From: Altererythrobacter sp. TH136 | GTDB lineage: Bacteria; Pseudomonadota; Alphaproteobacteria; Sphingomonadales; Sphingomonadaceae | Direction: 5' to 3' | Assembly (NCBI RefSeq): GCF_007065885.1 | Contig: NZ_CP041409.1 | Location: 1,907,501-1,971,500, forward strand | DNA: 64,000 nucleotides | In this document: one piece after another, positions 17,318 through 25,324 of the stretch | How positions within the stretch are numbered: the first letter of the stretch is position 1 | Layout: every line of letters starts with the position of its first letter | Made by a program: the position numbers and the translations under genes | Notes under the pieces: generated by a model | Database searches by the model: none | Seen by the model: only the letters and a program-made list of their open reading frames with translations | What the model was told of the DNA's origin: nothing

Positions 17318-17828
17318 GCGCCGGCGCTGCGCCGGTAATGTCCGGCGCGGGCAAGGGCAGCGGAGCGCCGGGTTCGCCGCTCGGGGCGAGCCCCCGCGCC
17401 ACGCGATCGGCATCCGATCCCGGCGGGGCTTCCGGGATTGCCTTCAGATCGATGAGCAAGGGCATCGGCGACGGACACGGCGGGATGAAGCATCCTTTGG
17501 CAGAGACGCCCACGCCAACCATCGGCGTTTGCGGCAGATTGAACAGGTTCGGCGCGCGGGGAGGGCCTTGCGCGCCCTTGCCCGTTGGGTCGAGGTCGCC
17601 GCTTGAGCGGACACGATACTTCTCGGGATCCTCCGCCTGGCCGCACACCACGATCTCGCCACCGGGCTGCGGGGCGGCACATTCGGGCTTCGCGCGCGGA
17701 TCCGGAGGTCCGTAAGCTTCCTGTGCGGCCTCCACCGCCTGCTCCGCGGTGACGCCCGCAGCGTCCTGAGCCGGGGCGACGGCTGACGCGGCAAGCATCG
17801 GCAACAGCACCAGGTATAGCGCCCTCAC
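17271..17828 (-). CDS. Exported four-cysteine protein, paralog of its neighbour
   Basis: The 185-residue protein has a signal peptide (MRALYLVLLPMLAASAVAPA) and no family I can name. It shares with the adjacent upstream gene the pattern A-x-x-AY-x-x-PDP, a cysteine (Cys50), a PGxxIVVC block (Cys62), and the signature GCFIPPCPSPMPLLIDL with Cys113 and Cys118, then AIPEAPPGSDAD. In place of the neighbour's short end it has a proline/alanine-rich tail of about 35 residues. Its start overlaps the neighbour's stop by 4 bases (ATGA), so the two are translated together. Its 3' end overlaps convergent hom by 47 bases. Confidence 0.72.
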   Translation of the reverse strand: MRALYLVLLPMLAASAVAPAQDAAGVTAEQAVEAAQEAYGPPDPRAKPECAAPQPGGEIVVCGQAEDPEKYRVRSSGDLDPTGKGAQGPPRAPNLFNLPQTPMVGVGVSAKGCFIPPCPSPMPLLIDLKAIPEAPPGSDADRVARGLAPSGEPGAPLPLPAPDITGAAPAPTLRATAEPAEAPSG

Positions 17829-18277
17829 GGACGCTTCTCGCCTCGTGCGATCAGGTCGGCATCGGAACCTTCCGGCGCCTCGGGGATCGCGGCGAGGTCG
17901 ATCAGCACCGGCATCGGCGGGGGGCAGGGGCCGATGAAACAGCCCGTCGCCGCAACGCTGCCGGGGTAAGCGGTCGCCACATCTGGCGCGCGCCGCCCGG
18001 CCCCGCGCAAGCCGCCCTGCTCGAGATCGTCACCCGATTCCACCCCGAAGTCGCCCGAGGGTGCCGGTGCGCAGACGACGATGTCGTCGCCCGGCCTGGT
18101 GACCGGACATGCTGCGGCGCGCGCCGCCGCGGGATCGGGCAGCGAATAGGCGCGCCGGGCGCTCTCGATCACGTCTTCGGCGGACGGCGGCGGGGCGTTC
18201 TGCGCGGACACCGGCACTGGCACGACGGACGCTGTCAGGAGGAGGGCCACTGCCACGACCCCCAGTCTTCTCGACAA
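17825..18277 (-). CDS. Exported four-cysteine protein, paralog of the downstream gene
   Basis: The 150-residue product has an N-terminal signal (VVAVALLLTASVVPVPVSA) and is of unknown function. Cysteines 57, 69, 113 and 118 align with those of the downstream paralog (50, 62, 113, 118), and the block GCFIGPCPPPMPVLIDL followed by AIPEAPEGSDAD is almost identical. The pattern suggests two disulfides in a small periplasmic or surface domain. It is the first gene of a two-gene operon, divergent from glpX with 59 bases between starts. Confidence 0.72.
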   Translation of the reverse strand: MSRRLGVVAVALLLTASVVPVPVSAQNAPPPSAEDVIESARRAYSLPDPAAARAAACPVTRPGDDIVVCAPAPSGDFGVESGDDLEQGGLRGAGRRAPDVATAYPGSVAATGCFIGPCPPPMPVLIDLAAIPEAPEGSDADLIARGEKRP

Positions 18278-18336
18278 TCCTGCTCTCCGTCGTCTAAGCG
18301 CCGCCCCTCACCTCCAGCCGGGGAATTGAATTTCCG

Positions 18337-19362
18337 ATGAACGATAGCGCAGCCGCCGCCTCTCCTACCGCCTCTTCCGCGGCCTCGCCCACGGCCTCCA
18401 GCGTCCTCGACCGGGTGCTCGTGCTGGAAATGGTGCGCGTCACCGAAGCCGCCGCGGTGGCGGCCAGCAAGCTGATCGGTCGCGGGGATGAAAAGGCTGC
18501 CGACGCCGCTGCGGTCGAGGCCATGCGCCGGGCCTTCGACGAACTGGCGATCGACGGCACCGTCGTGATCGGCGAAGGCGAGCGCGACGAGGCGCCGATG
18601 CTGTATATCGGGGAGAAGGTCGGCGGCGCGATCGGCTCCGGACCGCAGATCGACATCGCTCTCGATCCGCTGGAGGGAACGACGATCACCGCCAAGGCCG
18701 GACCCAACGCGTTGGCCGTGCTCGCGGCGGCGGAGAAGGGCTGCCTGCTCAATGCGCCCGATACCTACATGGACAAGCTGGCGGTCGGGCCGGGCTACCC
18801 CGAAGGCGTGATCGATCTCGCCAAGAGTCCGTCCGATAATGTCCGCGCGGTGGCGGCTGCCAAGGGCGTGGAGCCGCATGACATCATCGTCTGCGTGCTC
18901 GACCGGCCGCGCCATGCCGACCTGATTGCCGAGTTGCGCGGGCTCGGCTGCGGGGTGGTGCTGATCGGCGACGGCGATGTGGCGGGAGTGATCGCGACGA
19001 CCGATCCGGATACCACGATCGATATGTACATGGGTTCGGGCGGCGCGCCCGAGGGCGTGCTGGCGGCAGCGGCGCTGCGCTGCGTCGGCGGCCAGTTCAA
19101 CGGCCGGCTGGTGTTCCGCAACGACGACGAGAAAGCCCGCGCGCGCAAGTGGGGTATCGCCGACCAGGACTTCGACAAGATTTACAAGCTGCATGACCTG
19201 GCGAAGGGTGACTGCATCTTCGCCGCGACCGGGGTCACGAGCGGCTCGCTGCTCGATGGCGTGAAGCACCTGCGTGGCGGCAAGATGACCACCGAGAGCG
19301 TGGTGATGCGCGCCAGCAGCGGCACCGTCCGCTGGATCAGGGGCGAGCACCGGGTCGTCTGA
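18337..19362 (+). CDS. glpX: Class II fructose-1,6-bisphosphatase
   Basis: The 341-residue protein matches GlpX-type FBPase, which hydrolyses fructose-1,6-bisphosphate in gluconeogenesis. Metal and substrate motifs are visible: GTVVIGEGERDEAPMLYIGE near residue 70, and DIALDPLEGTTITAKA near residue 107. Other family blocks are LDRPRHADLIAELR and FAATGVTSGSLLDGV. The first about 22 residues are an alanine/serine/threonine-rich tail with PTASSAASPTASS, not found in most GlpX proteins. No class I fbp lies in the window. Confidence 0.95.
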   Translation: MNDSAAAASPTASSAASPTASSVLDRVLVLEMVRVTEAAAVAASKLIGRGDEKAADAAAVEAMRRAFDELAIDGTVVIGEGERDEAPMLYIGEKVGGAIGSGPQIDIALDPLEGTTITAKAGPNALAVLAAAEKGCLLNAPDTYMDKLAVGPGYPEGVIDLAKSPSDNVRAVAAAKGVEPHDIIVCVLDRPRHADLIAELRGLGCGVVLIGDGDVAGVIATTDPDTTIDMYMGSGGAPEGVLAAAALRCVGGQFNGRLVFRNDDEKARARKWGIADQDFDKIYKLHDLAKGDCIFAATGVTSGSLLDGVKHLRGGKMTTESVVMRASSGTVRWIRGEHRVV

Positions 19363-19637
19363 CTAGCTTTCGATAATCGCCTAACCGCCGCGCTATTCCG
19401 ACGAACGGATGGGCGGTGGATTGCATGCAAACATGTCGTAATAAGATTAGTGTCAATGGGTCGTACCGCGTAATTATTATGTGGTTATAACTCAAATCAC
19501 TACAGAATTGTTTCGCGGCACTTGAGTCGCAGGGTTGCGGCGACCGCCGCCGAAGCGGATAACAATCGCCCGGCCAACGGTATGATAACGGGTCGCTGAA
19601 CCCGCTGGTCAGTTCATCCTGGAGAGGAACTGTTACC
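19363..19637. other. AT-rich intergenic region
   Basis: This 275-base gap between glpX and the next gene includes a stretch (about 19420-19510) clearly richer in A and T than the surroundings. It contains the perfect palindrome TTGCATGCAA at 19421-19430 and runs such as TAATTATTATG. It is probably a promoter/regulatory region for the downstream secreted protein. I could not pick a convincing -35/-10 pair. No gene is visible. Confidence 0.4.
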
Positions 19638-20129
19638 ATGAGAAACCTGCTAATCGCCGCCTTGGCGGCAAGTCTTGCCGTGCCCGCGTCTGCCAGGGAG
19701 CAGACGATGACGGTCACGGCCCACACCTCGCTCAACGAATGGGTGTCCTCCGCCTCCGAAAGGCTTGGGCGCTCGCTCGACGAGATCGACCTGGGGCAAA
19801 GCGAGACGGGCATTACCTACGTCCGCTTCACCTGCAGTGCCGATGGCAAGGCGCAGAACATCGCGACGGTGGCGACGACCGACTACAAACCCAATCTGGA
19901 TCGCGTCGGCCGCGAGGCGGTTCAGCGGATGTCCTCGCTTCACCCCCTGTTCGCTGGGGTCAAGGAAGGACAGGTCTTCGAGGCTGCGGTCGTCGTGGCC
20001 GACGACCAGAGGCAATTGAGGCGCTTGAATGCCGAGGTTGCCAAGCGGGCCCAGCGAGTAAATTCCAGCTGGGCCGCGCGCGGGACACCGGGCGCCGTGA
20101 TCTCGCTCGCCGCGGTCAGCGGTTTATGA
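19638..20129 (+). CDS. Exported protein resembling an isolated TonB C-terminal domain
   Basis: The 163-residue product starts with a signal peptide (MRNLLIAALAASLAVPASA). The mature part has the pattern of the TonB C-terminal fold: GITYVRFTCSADGKAQNIATVAT, a helix with AVQRMSSLHPLFAG, then VFEAAVVVADD. No transmembrane anchor or proline-rich spacer follows, so it is not a complete TonB. A soluble periplasmic protein is likely. GGAGAGGAA lies upstream of ATG 19638. It is monocistronic and followed by a hairpin terminator. The function is unknown. Confidence 0.68.
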   Translation: MRNLLIAALAASLAVPASAREQTMTVTAHTSLNEWVSSASERLGRSLDEIDLGQSETGITYVRFTCSADGKAQNIATVATTDYKPNLDRVGREAVQRMSSLHPLFAGVKEGQVFEAAVVVADDQRQLRRLNAEVAKRAQRVNSSWAARGTPGAVISLAAVSGL

Positions 20130-20136
20130 CTGCGCA

Positions 20137-20170
20137 GATGAGGGGGCCGGCGCAGCCCCCTCATCTCCTT
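20137..20170 (+). terminator. Hairpin terminator after the TonB-C-like gene
   Basis: GATGAGGGGGC (20137-20147) pairs with GCCCCCTCATC (20155-20165) as an 11-bp stem with a 7-base loop, followed by TCCTT. It lies 8 bases past the stop codon at 20129. The T-tail is poor, but the stem is strong. Confidence 0.65.
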
Positions 20171-20300
20171 CAGGACCGTGCGGGTTGGCTCCTCGCCGGT
20201 GCGTTCCGCCGAGCCAGCGCTCGCCGCACCTGTTGCAATCGCATGACCCTCGGCTAAGCCGCGCCCGCGACCTAATTCCGGGCACGAGGGACCCCAGCCG

Positions 20301-21236
20301 ATGAAGATCATGTCGGGCAACGCCAACCTGCCGCTTGCGCGCGCAATCGCCGGTTATCTCGAAGTGCCGCTGACCGACGCTAGCGTGCGGCGGTTCGCAG
20401 ACGAGGAGATTTTCGTCGAAATCCATGAAAACGTGCGCGGCGAAGACGTCTTCGTCGTCCAGTCGACCGGGTTCCCGGCCAACGACAATCTGATGGAACT
20501 GCTGATCTGCATCGACGCGCTGCGGCGCGCTTCGGCGCGCCGGATCACCGCGGTGGTGCCGTACTTCGGTTATGCCCGGCAGGACCGCAAGCCCGGTCCG
20601 CGCACGCCGATCTCAGCCAAGCTGGTCGCCAACCTGATTACCGAGGCGGGGGCCGACCGGGTGTTGTCGGTCGACCTGCACGCCGGGCAGATCCAGGGTT
20701 TCTTCGATATCCCGACCGACAATCTCTACGCCGCGCCGGTCATGGCCGCCGACATCCAGGCACGTTATGGCGACAAGGACCTGATGGTGGTGTCTCCCGA
20801 CGTGGGCGGGGTGGTGCGCGCCCGCGCGCTTGCCAAGCGGCTCGACAACGCCCCGCTGGCGATCGTCGACAAGCGGCGCGACCGGCCGGGCGAGAGCGAG
20901 GTGATGAACATCATCGGCGACGTGCGCGGACGGCACTGCATCCTGATCGACGACATCGTCGATTCGGGCGGCACGCTGTGCAACGCGGCGCAGGCGCTGC
21001 TCGACGGCGGGGCGTCGAGCGTGGCGGCCTACATCACGCACGGCGTGCTGTCGGGCGGAGCGGTGGCGCGCGTGAACGATTCCGCGCTGGAAGAACTGGT
21101 CATCACCGATTCGATCCGCGGAACCGATGCGGTCGCGGATTCCAACCGTATCCGCATCCTCACCATCGCGCCGCTGATCGGCGAGGCGGTGCGTCGCATC
21201 GCGGACGAGAGCAGCGTCAGCTCGCTGTTCGATTGA
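20301..21236 (+). CDS. prs: Ribose-phosphate pyrophosphokinase (PRPP synthetase)
   Basis: The 311-residue enzyme makes PRPP from ribose-5-phosphate and ATP for nucleotide, histidine and NAD synthesis. Family motifs are present: [20 protein letters not shown], the flexible-loop [17 protein letters not shown], the histidine-containing [16 protein letters not shown], and the PRPP loop [18 protein letters not shown]. The start is ATG 20301. It is followed 6 bases later by hisN, which also belongs to a PRPP-using pathway (histidine), so the pair is probably one operon. Confidence 0.97.
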   Translation: MKIMSGNANLPLARAIAGYLEVPLTDASVRRFADEEIFVEIHENVRGEDVFVVQSTGFPANDNLMELLICIDALRRASARRITAVVPYFGYARQDRKPGPRTPISAKLVANLITEAGADRVLSVDLHAGQIQGFFDIPTDNLYAAPVMAADIQARYGDKDLMVVSPDVGGVVRARALAKRLDNAPLAIVDKRRDRPGESEVMNIIGDVRGRHCILIDDIVDSGGTLCNAAQALLDGGASSVAAYITHGVLSGGAVARVNDSALEELVITDSIRGTDAVADSNRIRILTIAPLIGEAVRRIADESSVSSLFD

Positions 21237-21242
21237 CCGCAG

Positions 21243-22025
21243 ATGAGCCTGACCGACGACATCGCGCTCGCGCACCGGTTGGCCGACGCCGCGGGTGAAG
21301 CCATCCGCCCCTACTGGCGGGGAAGCATCGGCCTGGAGAGCAAGGCCGATGCCTCGCCGGTAACGCTGGCCGATCGCGCGGCGGAAGAGGCGATGCGCCG
21401 GATTCTCACCGCGGAAGCGAGCCGCGACGGTATCCAGGGGGAGGAATTCGGGATCGAGCGCGAGAGCGCCGCCCGCCGGTGGGTACTCGATCCGATCGAC
21501 GGCACCACCAGCTTCGTTGCCGGTCGGCCGATCTTCGGCACGCTGATCGCGCTGCTCAAAGACGGATTTCCGATCGTGGGGGTCATCGACCAGCCGATTC
21601 TGGGCGAACGCTGGGTCGGGGCGACGGGACGCGGGACCACCTTCAACGGCACTGAGGTGCGCACCCGCCCCTGCCCCGAGCTGTCCGACGCGCTGCTCGC
21701 CACCACCAGCCCGGCGCTGTTCTCCGACCATGCCGCCGATTATTTCATGGCGCTGGCGCAGAAGACCGCGCACCGGCGGATGATCTGGGGCGGGGACTGC
21801 TACAACTATGGCCTGCTCGCCAGCGGACAGATCGACCTGGTCTGCGAGGATGGGTTGAAGCTCCACGATTTTGCCGCGCTGGTGCCGGTGGTCGAGGGTG
21901 CAGGCGGGACGATGGCGGATTGGAACGGGGAACCGCTCCACGCCGGCAGCGAAGGCCACGTCATCGCGTTGGGCGATCCGGCACGGCTGGAGGACGTGGT
22001 CGAAGCGCTCGCTTGCGCCCACTAG
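21243..22025 (+). CDS. hisN: Histidinol-phosphatase, inositol-monophosphatase family
   Basis: The 260-residue protein belongs to the Mg-dependent inositol monophosphatase superfamily. The metal motifs are IQGEEFG (Glu), WVLDPIDGTTSF (Asp-Pro-Ile-Asp-Gly-Thr) and LKLHDFAALVPVVEGAGG (Asp). In many alphaproteobacteria and actinobacteria this subgroup (HisN) is the histidinol-phosphate phosphatase that completes histidine synthesis. Its position 6 bases after prs supports that assignment, although a general inositol-phosphate phosphatase cannot be excluded. Confidence 0.85.
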   Translation: MSLTDDIALAHRLADAAGEAIRPYWRGSIGLESKADASPVTLADRAAEEAMRRILTAEASRDGIQGEEFGIERESAARRWVLDPIDGTTSFVAGRPIFGTLIALLKDGFPIVGVIDQPILGERWVGATGRGTTFNGTEVRTRPCPELSDALLATTSPALFSDHAADYFMALAQKTAHRRMIWGGDCYNYGLLASGQIDLVCEDGLKLHDFAALVPVVEGAGGTMADWNGEPLHAGSEGHVIALGDPARLEDVVEALACAH

Positions 22026-22075
22026 AAGCCGCCGCGTTAGCCGAATCGTAAACGCGAGAGCGCTAAGCTGCCGCG

Positions 22076-24085
22076 ATGGCGACCACCGCCCCTTCCTCAC
22101 CTCGCGATGACGCGCGGATGGGCGCAGCGCCTTCGACCCGCGCGCTGCCATCGGCGTGGCCGTGGGTGCTTGCGGCGGTGATGATCGCGGTGTCCGTGAC
22201 CGAGTTGCTGCTCGCGGACCGCAAGTTCGGACTGTTCACCGGAGGGTTCGGCACGAGCCGCTCCGTCGACAGTGTGGCCGAACGCGCGCTGTTCCTCTGT
22301 GGCTACATGTCCGTCCAGACGCTGCTGGCGATCGGCGGCTGGGCACTGGCGGTGCGCCTGGCCCATGGCAGGTCGGGCTGGGCCGCCGCCTTCATCTTCG
22401 CGCTCGTCAACGGCGCGCTGTTTCTTGGAGTTCTGGCGGCGCGATACCAGCTCGCCGCCTACTTCAGCGATGCGATGAGCTTCGCGCTCCTGAAGCAGCT
22501 GGGCGGGGGCAGCCTGATCGACGCTATCCTGTTCGGGATGAACGAGATTGCGGTCGGACTGTTGGCGTTGGCCGCGCTCGCGCTGGCGGCGTGGCTTGGG
22601 TGGAAAAGCCTGGCCAAGCTCCTGCCGGGCGACCTTCCGGTTCCGCCGGCGCCGCCGCGCTCGCTATGGCTTGGGCCAGCGCTCGCGTTCCTCGCGTTTG
22701 CGGCGGTCATTCCGCGCACCGGCAGCGACGCGGCGCACGGACTGAACCGCACCCTCGCGTGGGGCGGACTGACCCGCGCGCTCGATCTGGCGACCGACTT
22801 CGATCGGGATGGCTACGGACTGTTCGGAGTGCAGCACGACAATGCGCCGATGGACCCTGCACGCCATCCGCTGGCGCTCGATATGCCGGGCAATGGGATC
22901 AACGAGGATGGCTACGGCGGAGACCTGCGGCTTGTGCCGTTGGCAACGCCGCTTGGGCCGCAAGTCTTTACCGGGCGGCGGCCTCATGTCGTGGTCGTGG
23001 TCTTTGAGTCCACTCGCGCCGACGTGGTCGGCCAGCGAGTAGGCGGCAAACCGGTCGCGCCTCACCTGGAGGCCCTGGCCGCGGCGGGAAGCGTGACGCG
23101 GCCCGCGTATAGCCACGTCGGTTTCACTACGCAGAGCCTGAAATCGCTGTTCTCCGGCCAGTTAGCACCCCGCGACGGTGACCCCTCGCTGCTGCGCGAC
23201 CTCAAGGCGAGCGGCTACCGGGTCGGGGTATTCTCGGGTCAGCCAGAGGACTTCGGCGGGATCGCGAGCACCGTGGGAACACGGGAAGCCGCGGATGTTT
23301 ATGTCGAAGCCGAAACCTTGCGTGACAAGCGCGCGTTCGACTTCGCTGCGCAAGGATCGCTGCTGGTGGACGAAAGCCACCTGGTCGCGGCGTTCGACCG
23401 GACGCTGGGGGCGGAGGACTGGGAAGTCCGCCCGCATTTCGCCTACTTCAATTTCCAGTCGGCGCATTTTCCCTACGACCATGCCGGGGTGGGACACCGC
23501 CTGACCGACCGGCCGCTGTCGCGCGGCGAGATCAGCGCGGCCAATGCCGCACGCGTGCGCGAGACTTACTGGAACGCGGTCGCCCACGCCGATCACTGGC
23601 TGGGGGAGCTGATCAAGCGGCTGAAAGCCAAGGGGGTTTGGGACGATACCATCCTGGTGGTCACTGGGGACCACGGCGAGGAGTTGTTCGAAAGCGGGTT
23701 CTTGAGCCACGGACACATCATCAATTCGCAGCAGTTCCAGACGCTGCTCGTGGCAAGCCGGCCAGGCATGCTGCCGTCCGGACCGATCGGTCTGGCCGAT
23801 TACCGCGCAATTCTGAGCGCGGCGATCCGCGGTGACGGCCCGCCGGGTGTGCCCGTTCCGCCGTTCATGCACATCGGCTCGCTTGACCGGCCGACCGCCA
23901 TCGGCCTGGCGGGGGCCAACGGCGCGCTCACCAGCCTGCGGCTCGACACGGGAGAGGCCTGCTTCGCCGATCGGAACCGCTGCGGGCTGTATGCTTCCCT
24001 AAGCGGCGCCGACAAGGCGCGCGTCGATGCGGTGGTCGCCCGCTGGGGTTCTGAACGGTGGCGCGACCGGCACCGGAGGCCCTAA
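22076..24085 (+). CDS. Membrane sulfatase-like hydrolase/transferase (alkaline phosphatase superfamily)
   Basis: The 669-residue protein has about five transmembrane helices in the first 220 residues and a large periplasmic domain. The catalytic part starts around residue 303 with VVVVFESTRAD (Glu311, metal ligand). The probable threonine nucleophile is in GFTTQSL (Thr351/352), and the metal pair is in VTGDHGEELFES (Asp532-His533). This is the layout of LtaS/OpgB/EptA-like enzymes that move or cleave phospho-head groups. Between membrane and catalytic domains, about residues 241-285, an Asp-rich segment (DFDRDGYG ... PGNGINEDGYGGD) resembles a calcium-binding motif. The substrate is unknown. 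Confidence 0.78.
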   Translation: MATTAPSSPRDDARMGAAPSTRALPSAWPWVLAAVMIAVSVTELLLADRKFGLFTGGFGTSRSVDSVAERALFLCGYMSVQTLLAIGGWALAVRLAHGRSGWAAAFIFALVNGALFLGVLAARYQLAAYFSDAMSFALLKQLGGGSLIDAILFGMNEIAVGLLALAALALAAWLGWKSLAKLLPGDLPVPPAPPRSLWLGPALAFLAFAAVIPRTGSDAAHGLNRTLAWGGLTRALDLATDFDRDGYGLFGVQHDNAPMDPARHPLALDMPGNGINEDGYGGDLRLVPLATPLGPQVFTGRRPHVVVVVFESTRADVVGQRVGGKPVAPHLEALAAAGSVTRPAYSHVGFTTQSLKSLFSGQLAPRDGDPSLLRDLKASGYRVGVFSGQPEDFGGIASTVGTREAADVYVEAETLRDKRAFDFAAQGSLLVDESHLVAAFDRTLGAEDWEVRPHFAYFNFQSAHFPYDHAGVGHRLTDRPLSRGEISAANAARVRETYWNAVAHADHWLGELIKRLKAKGVWDDTILVVTGDHGEELFESGFLSHGHIINSQQFQTLLVASRPGMLPSGPIGLADYRAILSAAIRGDGPPGVPVPPFMHIGSLDRPTAIGLAGANGALTSLRLDTGEACFADRNRCGLYASLSGADKARVDAVVARWGSERWRDRHRRP

Positions 24086-24126
24086 CCGCGCTTGCGTGAC
24101 GGACGACCGCGCCTAGCTTGGGCGTC

Positions 24127-24513
24127 ATGACCGATTCCGCAGACGAAGATTCCCGCGAACGGCTAGCGCACGAGCGCACCGAATGGGCGGAGGACCGCAC
24201 CCTGCTCGCCAACGAGCGCACGTTCGCCGGGTGGATACGCACCGGGCTTGCGTCGGTGGGCGTCGGGGTGGGCTTCCATGCCTTGTTCGACAAGCTGGAG
24301 CCGCCGTATCTCGCTCGAGTCATTGCGAGCGTTTTCGTGCTCACCGGGGTGCTGGTGTTTATCGCCGCCGCGCGCAGCGCGGGCAAGGTTTGCCAGCGAC
24401 TGCAGGCGCATGCGGCCCGGCCGCTGGGCGGGCCCAGGCTCAACCTCATCGCCGGGCTGTTTAGCCTCGCCAGTCTGGCTCTGCTGGCAGGCGTCTGGTT
24501 GGTCGCGCGGTGA
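24127..24513 (+). CDS. DUF202 (YidH-type) inner-membrane protein
   Basis: The 128-residue protein has the DUF202 signature near the start (EDRTLLANERTFAGWIRT, residues about 22-39) and three hydrophobic helices (about 36-56, 60-82, 100-126). Members are small inner-membrane proteins with no agreed function. ATG 24127 is preferred over an in-frame TTG at 24118. It begins 41 bases after the sulfatase-like gene and may be co-transcribed with it. Confidence 0.85.
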   Translation: MTDSADEDSRERLAHERTEWAEDRTLLANERTFAGWIRTGLASVGVGVGFHALFDKLEPPYLARVIASVFVLTGVLVFIAAARSAGKVCQRLQAHAARPLGGPRLNLIAGLFSLASLALLAGVWLVAR

Positions 24514-24583
24514 TCGACCGCTTGCGTTTTCGCGCATGGGCGACTAGGGGCGCCCCCTTCACCGACACGTGATTCACAGCTGG

Positions 24584-24606
24584 CCTGGCTAACAAGGGCT
24601 GCCAGG
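24584..24606 (+). promoter_or_regulatory. Possible rpmI-rplT leader hairpin
   Basis: CCTGGC (24584-24589) pairs with GCCAGG (24601-24606) around an 11-base loop, 35 bases ahead of the rpmI start. L20 autoregulates rpmI-rplT through leader RNA structures in several bacteria, so this may be part of such an element. The identification is weak and based on position and one stem only. Confidence 0.25.
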
Positions 24607-24640
24607 GCTGGTTCGAGCGTGTCCCCGAAAGGAGACGAAA

Positions 24641-24844
24641 ATGCCCAAACTGAAGACCAAGAGCGGCGTGAAAAAGCGCTTCAAGCTCACCGCCACCGGC
24701 AAGGTCAAACATGGTGTCGTCGGCAAGCGCCACCGCCTGATCAGCCACAACGCCAAGTACATCCGCCAGAACCGCGGTACCGACGTGATTTCCGACGCAG
24801 ACGCGAAGGTGATCAAGAAGTGGGCGCCCTACGGGCTGGGCTGA
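24641..24844 (+). CDS. rpmI: 50S ribosomal protein L35
   Basis: The 67-residue, strongly basic protein matches L35 ([26 protein letters not shown]). It is a structural component of the large ribosomal subunit. A clear AAAGGAG ribosome-binding site lies just before ATG 24641. It is followed 13 bases later by rplT, the standard gene pair. infC, often upstream in other bacteria, is not here. Confidence 0.97.
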   Translation: MPKLKTKSGVKKRFKLTATGKVKHGVVGKRHRLISHNAKYIRQNRGTDVISDADAKVIKKWAPYGLG

Positions 24845-24857
24845 GGAGTACTGACAA

Positions 24858-25217
24858 ATGGCACGTATCAAACGCGGCGTAACCACTCGCCAGAAGCATA
24901 AGCGGCTCCTAGACCAGGCCAAGGGCTATCGCGGCCGGCGCAAGAACACCATCCGCGTCGCCCGCCAGGCGGTCGAGAAGGCCGGGCAGTACGCCTACCG
25001 CGACCGCAAGGTGAAGAAGCGGTCGTTCCGTGCGCTGTGGATCCAGCGGATCAACGCCGCGGTCCGCGCCGAAGGGCTGACCTATTCGCAGTTCATGCAC
25101 GGCGTTAAGCTGTCGGGCATCGAACTGGACCGCAAGGTCATGGCCGACCTGGCGATGAACGAAGGCGGTGCCTTCACCGCGATCATCGCGCAGGCCAAGG
25201 CCGCCCTGCCGGCCTGA
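24858..25217 (+). CDS. rplT: 50S ribosomal protein L20
   Basis: The 119-residue protein matches L20, which binds 23S rRNA early in 50S assembly and acts as the autoregulator of the rpmI-rplT operon in several species. Recognisable segments are [29 protein letters not shown] and [17 protein letters not shown]. It ends 22 bases before a strong intrinsic terminator. Confidence 0.97.
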   Translation: MARIKRGVTTRQKHKRLLDQAKGYRGRRKNTIRVARQAVEKAGQYAYRDRKVKKRSFRALWIQRINAAVRAEGLTYSQFMHGVKLSGIELDRKVMADLAMNEGGAFTAIIAQAKAALPA

Positions 25218-25238
25218 TCACGGCGTGACAGAACAAAC

Positions 25239-25274
25239 GGGGCGCTGCGGGTTCTGGCTCGCGGCGCCCCTTTT
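25239..25274 (+). terminator. Intrinsic terminator of rpmI-rplT
   Basis: GGGGCGC (25239-25245) pairs with GCGCCCC (25264-25270) and the stem continues inward for about four more pairs (TGCG with CGCG, one G-U). The loop is about eight bases and TTTT follows at 25271-25274. It separates the ribosomal genes from pheST. Confidence 0.88.
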
Positions 25275-25324
25275 CGTATGCGCGATTGCGATAGCGCGCC
25301 TGCATCCCTAGGGGCGTCCACGCT

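Noticed and set aside
19451-19456. Perfect minus-strand TTGACA in the AT-rich region as an antisense promoter
   Set aside because: No acceptable -10 box at 16-18 bases, so a promoter cannot be supported.
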